Below, piece after piece: positions 54,761-64,000 of a stretch of 64,000 nt of DNA. This DNA is from Nannocystis bainbridge. GTDB lineage: Bacteria; Myxococcota_A; Polyangia; Nannocystales; Nannocystaceae. The stretch covers positions 444,501-508,500 of the forward strand of contig NZ_JAQNDL010000005.1 of NCBI RefSeq assembly GCF_028368995.1. The letters run 5' to 3'. Numbering within the stretch: position 1 is the first letter of the stretch; every line of letters begins with the position of its first letter. Below the pieces are notes generated by a model. That model was not told the DNA's origin and made no database searches. It was given only the letters and a program-made list of their open reading frames with translations. A program made the position numbers and the translations under genes.

Positions 54761-55366
54761 GCGCAGCAAGCTATCCGCTGGGGCGCGTCGCAGCCGATCG
54801 TCCCCGACCCATTCACGGCTTCACTGCAGTGACTTGAGGATTCGCGCGCAGGCAACGATTTCTCCGCATCGTGGATAGCGGGCACCTGGACAGCCGCTCC
54901 TCGAATTACGAGCGAACACGCCGCCGGCGCGCGCGGCCCGCACCGGTCGTCGGTGCGACGGGGCGGTCATCGCACGAGCCTGTGTTTGCCCACATGTGGG
55001 TGAAGCCCACGCAATCGAAAACGCGTCTACGAACCCGCCCACCGACCCCTGGCTCGGTGCTCACGCGCAGTAGCCGGGCGGAAGCTCGGGCGTGGACCGT
55101 CCTTGCCGTAGACGAAGCGATGGAACACGCCGCGGACCATCGACGCCTGCAGCTCGCAGTAGAGGTGCTGCTCGAGCTCCGCGGCGCTGAACAGCCCGCG
55201 CGCGCGGCTCGTAGAAGAGATTGATCCTGTGGCGCGATTCGCCGGGGACGGCGGCGGGTGGAGCGGGGCGACTGCTCCCATCTTCGCGAGAGCAGGATCG
55301 GCGCGCAACCTCGCAACGCCACCTGAATAGGCGCACCATTCGGTCGCGAGAGGCAGACGCGAGGCG
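54761..55366. other. Intergenic with decayed frames
   Basis: About 600 bases. On the minus strand, INLFYEPRAR and LFSAAELEQHLYCELQASM (55100-55230) appear in two neighbouring frames, which hints at a frameshifted gene remnant of unknown kind. The rest holds repeat copy B and no intact gene. Confidence 0.35.
55015..55055 (+). repeat. 41-bp direct repeat, copy B
   Basis: Partner of 50715-50755, with three mismatches. Sequence on either side differs between copies, so the match has sharp ends. Confidence 0.8.
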
Positions 55367-56350
55367 CTACAGCGGGAACGCGCTGTAGTCGTCGAAGTCA
55401 CGCCAGTTGCAGGCTTCGAGCGGGTCGATCCGGCTGGCCAGCTGGGAAGCGCGCAGACGCGTCGCTACGCGGCAGTTACGCTTCCACGGCGTGGGCCACA
55501 GGCATAGCCGCCGCAGCGCGACGAGCTCCGCGGCGCTGCCGAGAGCGTTCACGGTCGCATCGTCCCAGATGAGGGCTTCCTCGCACCGATCCGAGAGCTG
55601 TCGCGGGGTGCGGGTCTCGTAGCCGAGGTGCAGCTCCGTGAGTCGTGGCAGCTCCGCGCGGGTCAGCGACTGCACGGAGGGCGGCGCCGCACCCATGCGC
55701 GCATCGAGAATGCGCAGAGCAGGGTGGAATGCGGCGACGAAGTAGGGGCAACGAATGCCGAGCCGCTCCAGGCGGGGACACCCCCTGGCCAGCGGCAGCA
55801 GCGAGCCGCAACTGCGCAGGACGAACGACGCGTCGCTGTGCGGATCGGGCAGTCCGCCGATGCACAGCGCGCGCAGGGCCGCGAGCGGCTCCGCCGAAAG
55901 CGCCTCGACGAGCGGCGCGAAGTCCTCCCTGTCGTCCTGCATGTACTGCACGGAGAGTGAGACCAGAAGCCGCGCCGATGGATGCGCGAGGACCAGCCGG
56001 AGCACCTCGGGAGGCCCTGCAAAACGCAGGGTCCGGAAGAAGCCGCCGCGGTAGACCACCTCGCAGCGCGCCGCGGGCTCGGCGTCACGCAGCGAAGCAA
56101 GAGCGCCGGTGAGCTCCGCTGCGTGCGTCGCAAGGAGGGCTCGCTCTTGCTCGCGTAGCGCAGCGTCCTCGTTTTCTTCGAGGGCGAGCTGGACGAGACC
56201 CAGCTCGCCCCGCGGGTCACCTTGGGATCGCAGCCGCTCGGCGTAGGCGACCCATGCTCGGCGCTCGTCGGGGCGGTCGATGATGTCTCGCTCGAGTTGC
56301 AAATTCTCGGGATCGGCTCGCACCGCGACATCGTATCCTCGGCAGACCAC
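55367..56350 (-). CDS. TIGR02996-domain protein with leucine-rich-type repeats
   Basis: 327 aa from GTG 56350 (GTG 56323 possible). The start LERDIIDRPDERRAWVAYAE, then RLRSQGDPRGELGLVQLAL, is the TIGR02996 pattern common in myxobacteria. The rest has irregular leucine-rich repeats (LRALCIGGLP, LERLGIRCPYF, LTELHLGYETR). It may serve protein binding; the specific role is unknown. Confidence 0.8.
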   Translation of the reverse strand: MVCRGYDVAVRADPENLQLERDIIDRPDERRAWVAYAERLRSQGDPRGELGLVQLALEENEDAALREQERALLATHAAELTGALASLRDAEPAARCEVVYRGGFFRTLRFAGPPEVLRLVLAHPSARLLVSLSVQYMQDDREDFAPLVEALSAEPLAALRALCIGGLPDPHSDASFVLRSCGSLLPLARGCPRLERLGIRCPYFVAAFHPALRILDARMGAAPPSVQSLTRAELPRLTELHLGYETRTPRQLSDRCEEALIWDDATVNALGSAAELVALRRLCLWPTPWKRNCRVATRLRASQLASRIDPLEACNWRDFDDYSAFPL

Positions 56351-56579
56351 GCGCCACCTGAAAAGGTGGATTCGCCGGGCCCCGGCGAGGCGGACACGCT
56401 CTACCGCGCACCACGGAGGTTTACCTGCACGGCAGCAAGCGCGGCGCGACGCGATCGCCGAGCTGGTCGCTCACCGAACAAACCTCGCCACCGAGAGTGA
56501 CACAAATCTGACACAGCCCGGGGCGACGCGAGGCGGCCGTGACAAAGGCGCCGCCGGCCTCGCGTCATCACGACGCATT

Positions 56580-57086
56580 TCAGCCGTTGCCGTGCTCGGC
56601 GAGCCACTTGTGCATAAACGGCACGCTCGCCTCCCAGCCCTCGCGCAGCTGCTTCTCGAGCGAGCTCTCGATCAGGCCGCCCACCCCGAACACCTTGGCT
56701 TCGACGACGAGGTCGGCGATTCGGCGCACCTTGTTGTCACCGATCGGCTCGATCCGCAGCGAGCCCTCGTTGCGGACCTTGTCGGCCATCGAGCTCGGGG
56801 TGACCTTCCACGTCCAGAGCTTGCTCGCGCGGTCGAGCTTGCCGTCCTCGACGTAGCTGAAGTTCGCGCCGACGAGCTTGGCGATCGGCCCGGGCAGGTT
56901 CATCTTCGGCGCGCCCTTGACCTTGCGCGTCACCGTCGTGTCGGTCTCGTGCTGCTCGAGGATGTCGTAGGCGTTGAACCCGAGCCCCTCGAGGTAGAGC
57001 TTCTTGTTGTACTCCTGGTCGAGGAACACTCGCCAGAAGGTGTCAGCGTCGCAATTGATCTCGTGGACTAGCGTGAACTTGGACAT
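56580..57086 (-). CDS. DUF2505/START-like protein
   Basis: 168 aa. The opening FTLVHEINCDADTFWRVFLD and the strand/helix pattern to a final helix (EKQLREGWEASVPFMHKWL) fit the SRPBCC fold as in DUF2505. These proteins bind hydrophobic ligands. There is no signal peptide. It stands alone in its neighbourhood. Confidence 0.75.
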   Translation of the reverse strand: MSKFTLVHEINCDADTFWRVFLDQEYNKKLYLEGLGFNAYDILEQHETDTTVTRKVKGAPKMNLPGPIAKLVGANFSYVEDGKLDRASKLWTWKVTPSSMADKVRNEGSLRIEPIGDNKVRRIADLVVEAKVFGVGGLIESSLEKQLREGWEASVPFMHKWLAEHGNG

Positions 57087-57152
57087 GACGCGCGGACTCT
57101 AGCAGCGCCACGGCCGGGCGGGAAGCGCAGAACGCCGCCAAGTCGAGCGGTC

Positions 57153-60100
57153 TCACGGCTGCGAACGACGGATGAACAGCACTCCGCCGCGCACGCCGAC
57201 GACGTCGGGGCGATCGTCACCGTCGACGTCGGGGAACGCGACCAGGTCGAGCGACTCGTCGGCCAGGGTCACGCGTGCCACACCTTCGTCGCTGCGCAGC
57301 CACACGTACGTGCCCGCGAGGTCGGCGACCGCGAGGTCGTTGTGGCCGTCGCGGTCGACGTCGGCGACGCCCTTCAAGAGGCTCTGCTGCAGCGAGTCGC
57401 TGCGCAGGAGCAGCGACTTGCGGTCGGGCGCGCCGCGGTCGTGGCGGTAGATCGCCGTGCCGTCCTGCGTCACCAGATCGACGCGACCGCGGGCGTCGGG
57501 CGGGCCGAACATCGCCGCGGTGCCCGGCAGGTCGGTCGCCGACCAACTGCCGCCCGCCTCGGCGAGCACCAGCGTGCTGACGCCCGCGTCATGCGATCGC
57601 ACGAGGATGTCGAGGTCGCCGTCGCCGTCGACGTCGCCGAGCTCGAGCGTCGAGCGGGCGGTGGCGGACACCTCGGCGATCGCGACGAGCGACGCGAACT
57701 GCCGCGGCCCGGTCCCGCGGGCCAGCGACACCTTCGCCCCGCCGTCGAGCCGCAGCGCCACGAGGTCCGGGCGCGTTTCACCGTCGAGCTCGCCGACCGC
57801 GAGCGCGCGCACGCCCCCCCCTTCGAACTCGGCGATCACGATCGGCGGATCGCGGCCGTCGGGGCGAAACGGGAACACCGCGACCTCGCCCGACCATTTG
57901 GCGGCGAGGACCTCGGGCGGGCCGTCGCCGTCGATGTCGCCGACGGCCAGCGCGTAGCGGGACGACCCGTCGCTGTGCGACCGCCCGCGCGCGAGCGCGT
58001 CGACCTCCGCGCCCCACAACACCCCGACCCCGCCGACGCTCCCCTGCGACGCGGTCGCCACGTCGTCGTGGCCGTCGGCGTCGAGGTCGGCCACGACCAG
58101 CCCGTCGACCAGCCCGTGGAACGGGCGGATGCTGGTGAGCTGCGGCAGCATCACCGGGCGCACCAGATAGGTGGCGATGCCCAGGCGCCCGAGCGTCACC
58201 ACGTCGAACTGCGCGCCCTGTTCGGCGGCGAACGCCCCGGCAGTGGCGTCGACGAACCGGTAAGACGACCACTGCGGCGCGAACGTCCCGTCGCCGTGGC
58301 CGCGGTGGTACTGATACGCCCCCAGGGCGGAGATCGCCGTGACCGCGTCGACACGACCGTCACCGTCGAGATCGCGGAGCGACCGCGGCGGCAGCACCCC
58401 GGGGCTCGGCACCACCGCCGGCGTCCCGTCGACCAGCCCGAACACGCTCAGGACTCCCGGCATCGTCGCCACCACCACGTCGAGCGCGCCGTCGCCGTCG
58501 AGGTCGCCGACCGCGAAGCCGTCGGCGAGGAACTGCCCGCTCGTCAGCCCCGTCGCCGCGCCGAGGTCGACCGTCGCGGCGGCGACGAAGCCCGAGCCCT
58601 CGGGCACCAGGTACGAGACGAAGCCGGTCTGCTTGTCGCGCCCGTACATCACCAGCTCGTCGACCCCGTCGCCGTCGAGGTCGACCGGCGCCAGCCCGAG
58701 CACGAAGTGCTCCGCTCCGATCACGACCTCCTCGGCGACGCTGCCGTCGGCCGCGAAGCGCAGCAGCGCCGCCCCCGGGCCGTTGTACGCGCCGCCGGTC
58801 TCCTGCGCCGAGATCGCCGCGATCGTCGCCGGCTGGCCGGGCCCGGTCCGCAGCGGCTGCAGCTTGAACGGCAGCGCCGCGGCCTCGTACGGCGGCTGCA
58901 GCTCGAACGACCCGTCCTCGGCCGCGCGCGCCAGCCACACCCGGCTCGCGTCGGACACGAGGATGTCGCCCAGCCCGTCGCCGGTGACGTCGGCGATCGC
59001 CATCCCGCGCGGCTCGACCTCGAGGTCGAGCCCGGCGATCGGCTCGAGGCTGCGATCGGCCCGGCCGCGAAACACCAGCAGCCGATTGTCGGACACCACC
59101 GCGACATCGAGCAGCGGATCGGCGTCGAGGCGCCCCGTCGTCACCGCGCTCTCGTAAAGGCTGCTCTGCAGCGACGGGTCGCGCCAGATCTCCACCGCCG
59201 CCGTGATCGCCTCGTGCACGTGCAGACGTACGAACCCCTCGCCGCCGACCAGCAGGTCGCCGTCCGCGCTCGCCCCGACCCAGCTGCCCGTGCTCGCCAT
59301 CGCCTGCTCGATGCGACCGAGCCACGTCGAGCCCTTACCGAACCACGTCGTGAAGCCGAGGTCGCTCGGCACGCTGACGCCGACCAGGCCGCTCGCCGCC
59401 ACCGGTCCTGCCACCAGCCCCGCGCCGTCGGCCGGCGCCGCGAACGGCAGCGCGATCGGGCTCGAGAACCGGCCGACGCCGTCGTTGCGATGGACCAGCA
59501 CCTGCTCGCGCCCGGCCCGGGTCAGCGCGTCGAGGTCGCCGTCGCCGTCGTGATCGGCGAGGGTCAGCCATTGCATGCGCGCCGCCGCCGGGCTCGCCGC
59601 GCCGGCCCGCAGCGCGCCGTCACCTGTCCCGAGGAACAGCCGCAGCGCCCGCCGGGCGTCGACCACCACCACGTCGAGGTCGGCGTCGCCGTCGACGTCG
59701 CCGACGGCGAGCTGCAGCGGCCGACGGCCGGCCTCGTGCTCCTGCATGGTCGCCTTCGGCGGATCGATCACCGCGAGCAGACCGGCCTCGGGGATCGTGA
59801 CCAGCAGCTCGGGCGCCCCGTCGCCGGCCAGGTCGGCGGCCACCAGCCCCACCGGCGCGTCGCGCAGGAACACCTGGCGGCGGCGCTCGAGCCGGCCGGA
59901 GGCGTCGACGCCGAACATCGCCACCTGCGGCGGTTTCGCCAGCGCCACCCCCACCTCGCCCGCCAGCGCCGCGATCGCCACGGGCCGCTCGTCCAGCAGG
60001 AACTGGACCGATCGCTGACCCTCGGGCCAGGCGACGGCGAGCTGCCCGCCGCTGGCGTCGAGCACCACCATCTCGCGCGCCCCGTCGCCGTCGAGGTCGA

Positions 60101-60293
60101 CCTCCACGACCTGCTCGCCGCGCGGCGTCAGGCTGCGCCACTCGCCGTCCTGCGCGCACAGCCGCGCCAGCGGGCCGCAGCGCCCCTCGTCGCCGCCGCA
60201 CGCGAACATGGTCGCGCCCACCAACGCCGCCGCCACCGAGCCCGCCACGCGCGCGCCGCTGGGGGCCGAAGCAGGTCGAGAGCGCCGCCGCAT
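57153..60293 (-). CDS. Large FG-GAP/VCBS repeat lipoprotein
   Basis: 1046 aa from ATG 60293, chosen because it gives a signal with a lipobox-like ATMFAC. More than a dozen repeats carry DxDGDG or DLDGDG calcium-type loops (VDLDGDGAREMVVLD, GDVDGDADLDVVVVD, DLDGDGRVDAVTAI), which predicts one or two beta-propellers on the cell surface. Binding function unknown. The antisense frame is also open over most of its length but is a composition effect. Confidence 0.85.
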   Translation of the reverse strand: MRRRSRPASAPSGARVAGSVAAALVGATMFACGGDEGRCGPLARLCAQDGEWRSLTPRGEQVVEVDLDGDGAREMVVLDASGGQLAVAWPEGQRSVQFLLDERPVAIAALAGEVGVALAKPPQVAMFGVDASGRLERRRQVFLRDAPVGLVAADLAGDGAPELLVTIPEAGLLAVIDPPKATMQEHEAGRRPLQLAVGDVDGDADLDVVVVDARRALRLFLGTGDGALRAGAASPAAARMQWLTLADHDGDGDLDALTRAGREQVLVHRNDGVGRFSSPIALPFAAPADGAGLVAGPVAASGLVGVSVPSDLGFTTWFGKGSTWLGRIEQAMASTGSWVGASADGDLLVGGEGFVRLHVHEAITAAVEIWRDPSLQSSLYESAVTTGRLDADPLLDVAVVSDNRLLVFRGRADRSLEPIAGLDLEVEPRGMAIADVTGDGLGDILVSDASRVWLARAAEDGSFELQPPYEAAALPFKLQPLRTGPGQPATIAAISAQETGGAYNGPGAALLRFAADGSVAEEVVIGAEHFVLGLAPVDLDGDGVDELVMYGRDKQTGFVSYLVPEGSGFVAAATVDLGAATGLTSGQFLADGFAVGDLDGDGALDVVVATMPGVLSVFGLVDGTPAVVPSPGVLPPRSLRDLDGDGRVDAVTAISALGAYQYHRGHGDGTFAPQWSSYRFVDATAGAFAAEQGAQFDVVTLGRLGIATYLVRPVMLPQLTSIRPFHGLVDGLVVADLDADGHDDVATASQGSVGGVGVLWGAEVDALARGRSHSDGSSRYALAVGDIDGDGPPEVLAAKWSGEVAVFPFRPDGRDPPIVIAEFEGGGVRALAVGELDGETRPDLVALRLDGGAKVSLARGTGPRQFASLVAIAEVSATARSTLELGDVDGDGDLDILVRSHDAGVSTLVLAEAGGSWSATDLPGTAAMFGPPDARGRVDLVTQDGTAIYRHDRGAPDRKSLLLRSDSLQQSLLKGVADVDRDGHNDLAVADLAGTYVWLRSDEGVARVTLADESLDLVAFPDVDGDDRPDVVGVRGGVLFIRRSQP

Positions 60294-60605
60294 GCGGGCC
60301 CCAGCGTACACCCGCGTCGCCGGACCCGTCGCCTGCGCACGCGCCGCTCGCAGCGAGCGCACGGCAGACCCCCGCCAGCGAGCCCCCGTGCCGCCCAGCC
60401 ACATCGCCCCGACCACCCGCCACATGCTCGCTCGCCCGCCCCCACAATCACTGCCCGCCCGACCTCGTGCCCGCATCGCCGCGACGGCCGGACCCCGCGG
60501 CCATCACGAGCCCCGATCTAACCGGTACTTTCGGACATGCCCCTCGGGACAGCTCATTCCTGATTTTGACCGCGCCCGCCGCGGGCGGTACGCTCGCGCC
60601 CCCGC
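60294..60605. other. Divergent intergenic region, no gene seen
   Basis: 312 bases between the FG-GAP gene and the oxidoreductase. TCGGACATGCCCCTCGGGACAGC near 60531-60553 resembles short motifs seen near 39800 and 49345 (see findings). No canonical promoter boxes were fixed. Confidence 0.35.
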
Positions 60606-61733
60606 ATGACCGAACCGAACCTGCCCCCCGGACACCGCGTCGTCGTCACCGAGCTGGCCGAGGACCCGGCGACGGCGATCGAGCATCACATGTCCCTGGA
60701 GCCCGTCGACCCGCCCGACCCGCGGCTGCTCGGCGCCACCGACGTGATCGTGCGGATCCGCAGCGCCGCGGTCGGCTGGGTCGACCTGCTCATGACGAGC
60801 GGCCAATATCAACACCAGCCGCCCCTGCCCTACACCCCGGGGCTCGAGTACGCCGGCGAGGTCGCGTGGCTCGGCGCCGAGGTCCCCCCCGAGCAATTGC
60901 GCCTCGGCGATCCGGTGCTCGTCGACGGCCTGCTCAGCGGCCCGCGCTCGGTCGGCGCCTACCAGGCCTACGGCGGCTTCGCCGATTACGCGGTCGCCCC
61001 CGCCGGCGCGGTGCGACGATTGCCGCCCGGCCTCGACTTCGATCAGGCCTGCAACCTGCTCGGCAATTACGAGACCGCCTATCATTGCCTCGTCACCTGC
61101 GGTCAGGTCCAGCCCGGCGAGACCGTGCTGATCCACGGCGCCTCCGGCTCGACCGGCCTGGCCGCCGTGCACGTCGCCAAGCTGCTCGGCGCCACCGTCA
61201 TCGCCACCGGCCGCTCCGACGACAAGCTGGCCGAGGTCCGGGCCCAGGGCGCCGACTACGTGGTCAACACCCGGACCCTCGACGGCAGCCCCGGCGTGCG
61301 CCGCTTCCGGGACGAGGTCAAGGCGCTTACCCGCGGCGCGGGCGTCGACGTCGTCCACGACGGCGTCGGCGGCGACGTCTCGCTCGAGAGCCTGCGCTGC
61401 GTGAAGTTCGGCGCCCGCTTCCTCATCGTCGGCTGGGCCGCCACGCCCGCGGTCGCCCGCGGCAAGGGCCTGCGCGGGGCGCCCAACGCCAACACCCTGC
61501 CGACCAATCTGATCATGATGAAGGGCCTCACCGTGCGCGGCTGCCCGACCGTGCTCTCGACGCTGCACGACCCCTCGATCCGGGCCCCGCGCCTGGCCCG
61601 GATCCTCCAGTGGGTGGACGAGGGCAAGATCCGCCCGCACGTGTCGCGGGTGTTCCCGCTGACCGCGTTCAAGGAGGCCATGCAGGCCAAGTGGCGCGGC
61701 GAGATCGTCGGCGGCTGCGTGCTGCGGCCCTGA
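60606..61733 (+). CDS. Zinc-free MDR enzyme, NADPH:quinone-oxidoreductase-like
   Basis: 375 aa. The MDR fold is clear: VIVRIRSAAVGWVDLLMTSG, PYTPGLEYAGEV, the hinge LLGNYETAYHCL and the nucleotide-binding loop IHGASGSTGLAAVHVAKLLG. The catalytic zinc Cys and the structural-zinc Cys cluster are absent, which points to the quinone reductase/enoyl-reductase group. The substrate is unknown. It is single and starts with ATG 60606. Confidence 0.85.
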   Translation: MTEPNLPPGHRVVVTELAEDPATAIEHHMSLEPVDPPDPRLLGATDVIVRIRSAAVGWVDLLMTSGQYQHQPPLPYTPGLEYAGEVAWLGAEVPPEQLRLGDPVLVDGLLSGPRSVGAYQAYGGFADYAVAPAGAVRRLPPGLDFDQACNLLGNYETAYHCLVTCGQVQPGETVLIHGASGSTGLAAVHVAKLLGATVIATGRSDDKLAEVRAQGADYVVNTRTLDGSPGVRRFRDEVKALTRGAGVDVVHDGVGGDVSLESLRCVKFGARFLIVGWAATPAVARGKGLRGAPNANTLPTNLIMMKGLTVRGCPTVLSTLHDPSIRAPRLARILQWVDEGKIRPHVSRVFPLTAFKEAMQAKWRGEIVGGCVLRP

Positions 61734-62148
61734 TCGCGCAAGGCCCGCGACGGACACGACCATCCCGTCGTCGTAGTACCAGCGACCTCGACCGTGGCGA
61801 GGGCTCCAAACGCAGCCTGAGCCGCGAATCGGCCGGCCCTCGCGGCTTGCGCGGGATGACCGCGCTGCTACCGTGGAGCCTGAATCATCGCTGTGAATAG
61901 TGGGGGTCGGTGAATCCCCTGGCCTCGCCACATTGGCGCCCGCGCCGCCAGACCGCGTTCTGCGGGCCCGGCCGTGGCTTTGGCGGCTCGTGTGCGCGCG
62001 CGCCGACCGGTCTCGACCGGGCAAATGTGAATCGCTGCGCTTGCACTTCCGGGGATGCGGTGCATGCCCTCAGCGCCGCTTGCCGTGGCGAACCGCCGGG
62101 CGAGCAACGAAAACAAACGCATCACCCGAGAGATACAGGGAGATACCC
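61734..62148. other. Intergenic, no gene seen
   Basis: 415 bases. It should hold the promoter of the next gene, but no clear pair of boxes was found. Short frames on both strands have no support. Confidence 0.4.
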
Positions 62149-63009
62149 ATGCGACGAGACAAGAATGCCCAAGGTTTGGCCATTGCGGGTGCGGCGCTGA
62201 TCGCCGTGGTCGCCACGAGCGCCTGCAGCAGCGAGCGCGAGCGTGCGGCCGATCGTGCGGCGCAGCAGGCCCCCATGCCGCTTCCGACCGCCAAGGTCGA
62301 CGAGGTCAAGGAGCACCCGGCCTGGTACTACGACAAGGCCGTCCGCGTCACGGGCGCGATCGACGAGGTCTACAGCGACCAGGCGTTCCGCCTCGAGGGC
62401 ACCGGCTGGGCGTTCGACGACGACATCACGGTCCTGCTGAAGAAGCCGGTCGACGCCGGCGCCTCGACCACCTTCGCCAAGGACGACGAGCTGATCGTCA
62501 GCGGCACCGTGCGCCGCTTCGTGGTCGCCGACGTCGAGCGCGACCTCGGCTGGGACCTCAGCCCCGAGATCGAGGTCAAGCTCAAGGAGCGCCCGGTCCT
62601 GATCGCCGACGCCGTCCGCAAGATCACCCCCGAGCAGGCCAAGAACGCCAACGAGGTCGCCAAGGGCGACGTCGAGACCGTCGCTCAGTTGGTCGCCGTC
62701 ACCGACCAGAAGTCGCTCGAGGGCAAGAAGATCGACCTCGACCGCGAGAAGGTCCAGCTGATCGTCGGCAAGGGCATGTGGATCGGCTCCTCCACCACCG
62801 AGAAGGTGTTCGTGGTCCCGAAGGAGATGCCCAAGGAGGTCGTCGCGGGTGATTTCGTGACCGTCTCCGGCACGATGCAGGAGATCCCGGCCAACGCGGT
62901 CGAGAAGTGGGACCTGCCCAAGGAGATGACGAACGAGCTCGGCACCGTCGTGTTCGTCGATGACGCCAAGGTCCGCGAGCTCGACGACGACGACCAGCGC
63001 CGCAACTGA
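62149..63009 (+). CDS. Lipoprotein with OB-like domains, function unknown
   Basis: 286 aa from ATG 62149, with AGGGAG nine bases upstream. Lipobox TSAC near residue 26, then a charged linker. Two similar beta-rich parts follow, each with a 'value was added or changed' type pattern (VRVTGAIDEVYSDQAFRLEG and VQLIVGKGMWIGSSTTEKV; VSGTVRRF and VSGTMQEI), suggesting duplicated OB-fold-like domains. Strongly charged with Lys, Glu and Asp. No named function. Confidence 0.65.
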   Translation: MRRDKNAQGLAIAGAALIAVVATSACSSERERAADRAAQQAPMPLPTAKVDEVKEHPAWYYDKAVRVTGAIDEVYSDQAFRLEGTGWAFDDDITVLLKKPVDAGASTTFAKDDELIVSGTVRRFVVADVERDLGWDLSPEIEVKLKERPVLIADAVRKITPEQAKNANEVAKGDVETVAQLVAVTDQKSLEGKKIDLDREKVQLIVGKGMWIGSSTTEKVFVVPKEMPKEVVAGDFVTVSGTMQEIPANAVEKWDLPKEMTNELGTVVFVDDAKVRELDDDDQRRN

Positions 63010-63017
63010 GGCCGCCC

Positions 63018-63398
63018 ATGGCGCGCCGCGATTCGCCGCCGCTGCACACCCCCGACGGACGATACATCGTCGTCCGCGGCCGGTTGTGGCGCGCGGCGAA
63101 TCCTTTTTTGGCCGAAGGCGCGCGGGCCGAGCTGGTGCGCGCGCTGATGACGGCCCGCCGCGACGTCCGCCGCGCGGGCGCCGAGGGCGACGACGAGGCG
63201 CTGCGGGCCGCCCGGTCGCGGGTCCACGCCGCCAAGGTCGGCCTCGGCGAGCGCGGGCCCGTGTGGTGGAAGGACGGCGCGCCCGACCTCGGGCGGCGGA
63301 TGATCCAAAATACAGCGTATGCTCAATGGTATCGTGAACGATTATCGTCGCTTGCACGATCGAAAGACCCGCCTATTACTTCGGCAGGAGTCACGTAA
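63018..63398 (+). CDS. Conserved small protein of unknown function
   Basis: 126 aa. The motifs YIVVRGRLWRAANP, RVHAAKVGLGERGPVWWKDG and NTAYAQWYRERL recur in small hypothetical proteins of proteobacteria as I recall them; no function is known to me. It starts eight bases after the lipoprotein gene and may share its message. Confidence 0.7.
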   Translation: MARRDSPPLHTPDGRYIVVRGRLWRAANPFLAEGARAELVRALMTARRDVRRAGAEGDDEALRAARSRVHAAKVGLGERGPVWWKDGAPDLGRRMIQNTAYAQWYRERLSSLARSKDPPITSAGVT

Positions 63399-63404
63399 AA
63401 CACC

Positions 63405-63728
63405 ATGAGCAACGTCCTTCACCGTTCCTTCCTCGCGTTCGCCTTCCTCTTCGGCCTCGGCCTGGCCGCCTGCGGCGACGACAGCAGCGGCGCCACCAAC
63501 CTCGAGATCAGCGCCAGCTGCAAGTCGTACTGCGACAAGGCCCGCGAGTGTGACGAAGACGTCTCGGTCGACGAGTGCGTCAACGACTGCAAGGACAAGA
63601 TCGGCAACTGCATGGCCGACGAGCAGCGGGAGACGCTGGACGACCTCGACTCCTGCGCCTCGGACGCCTGCGGCGAGTTCGGGGCCTGCACCATCGGAGC
63701 GGGGCTGCAATGCACGTTCGGTCTGTGA
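63405..63728 (+). CDS. Small cysteine-rich lipoprotein
   Basis: 107 aa with signal and lipobox LAAC (Cys 23). The mature part has eight cysteines in spaced pairs (CKSYCDKARECDED, CVNDCKDKIGNC, CASDAC, CTIG...C), suggesting disulphides outside the cell. It starts six bases after the previous stop. Function unknown. Confidence 0.75.
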   Translation: MSNVLHRSFLAFAFLFGLGLAACGDDSSGATNLEISASCKSYCDKARECDEDVSVDECVNDCKDKIGNCMADEQRETLDDLDSCASDACGEFGACTIGAGLQCTFGL

Positions 63729-64000
63729 GCCCGGGCCCCGGCCCCATCGACCCTGCGGATCCGGGGCTGACCCCGCCTGACCCGCAGGGCCCGCCGGGCC
63801 AGCCGACCCCGCGCGAGGCCCCGCCCCAGCCGGACCCGCGAGGGCCGCGCGAGGACCCGACTCCGCCGCCTCAGCGGGACCCCGAACCGACCCCGCCGCC
63901 GCGCGAGGACCCGACCCCGCCGAGCCCGCCCGAGATCGATCCGCCGCCGAACGAGCCGCCGCGCATCGACCCACCGCCGGGCGACCCGCCGGGCCAGGAA
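63725..64000 (+). CDS. Proline-rich protein, 5' part (continues past the window)
   Basis: GTG 63725 overlaps the previous stop (GTGA) and the frame stays open to the window end (92 codons). The chain is almost all Pro, Asp, Glu, Gly and Arg in irregular PxxDP-type units. With no structured part in view, the assignment as a gene rests on the coupled start. It could be the linker of a longer membrane or surface protein. Confidence 0.45.
   Translation, partial: MSPGPGPIDPADPGLTPPDPQGPPGQPTPREAPPQPDPRGPREDPTPPPQRDPEPTPPPREDPTPPSPPEIDPPPNEPPRIDPPPGDPPGQE

Noticed and set aside
57342..60521. 1059-aa open frame antisense to the FG-GAP gene
   Set aside because: The minus-strand protein has a lipobox and regular DxDGDG repeats. 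The antisense product has no domain pattern.

Overview
The window is high-GC bacterial DNA that most likely comes from a myxobacterium, probably near Nannocystaceae. The clues are Thr/Ser/Gly-rich 'TTG/STG' linkers behind lipoprotein signals, a MYXO-CTERM-type tail on a secreted protease, a TIGR02996-type protein, GTG starts and long antisense open frames. This taxonomic call is inference. No rRNA, tRNA or CRISPR array was seen.

Layout. 1-1892: the end of a LodA/GoxA-type quinoprotein oxidase and its LodB-type flavoprotein. 1918-6136: two divergent exported di-haem c-type proteins, one RoxA-like. 6240-29379: a complete-looking but atypical type VI secretion system (T6SS). Its minus-strand operon reads tssBC fusion, tube protein, tssK, tssE, vgrG core, separate spike tip, tssF, tssL, a 74-aa ORF, tssM, tssJ, then a low-GC zinc-finger protein. 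The divergent plus-strand arm reads regulator-like gene, degenerate AMP-ligase-like gene, DUF4280 PAAR-like tip, acidic IglI/TssA-like protein, TssG-like protein, and a low-GC glycosyltransferase-like protein. No ClpV/TssH or canonical TssA lies in the window.

29614-35213: a secreted three-repeat protein, a kinase/PP2C/VWA (TerY-type) triad in overlapping genes, and a lipoprotein esterase. 35344-47580: a T6SS cargo island holding DUF2169, a KS-like protein, a DUF4150 PAAR-like/metzincin fusion and its candidate immunity gene. It continues with a full VgrG, a nitrilase-superfamily protein with a long disordered N-terminus, a second DUF2169, a second PAAR-like protein and a third DUF2169. These genes fit a delivery set: spike (VgrG), tip (PAAR-like), loading factors (DUF2169), enzymatic cargo and immunity.

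47646-50900 is decaying DNA: a frameshifted desaturase, a second copy of about 295 bp of the immunity-like gene, a cysteine hydrolase, an epoxide hydrolase without its N-terminus and catalytic His, and a possible transposase scrap. The 295-bp direct repeat brackets the VgrG part of the island. 51104-64000 is mostly ordinary myxobacterial content: an M36-type protease with PA domain, a TIGR02996 protein, a DUF2505 protein, a large FG-GAP lipoprotein, a quinone-oxidoreductase-like enzyme, small lipoproteins and the start of a proline-rich protein.

All family assignments were made by eye from motifs. No database search was possible.
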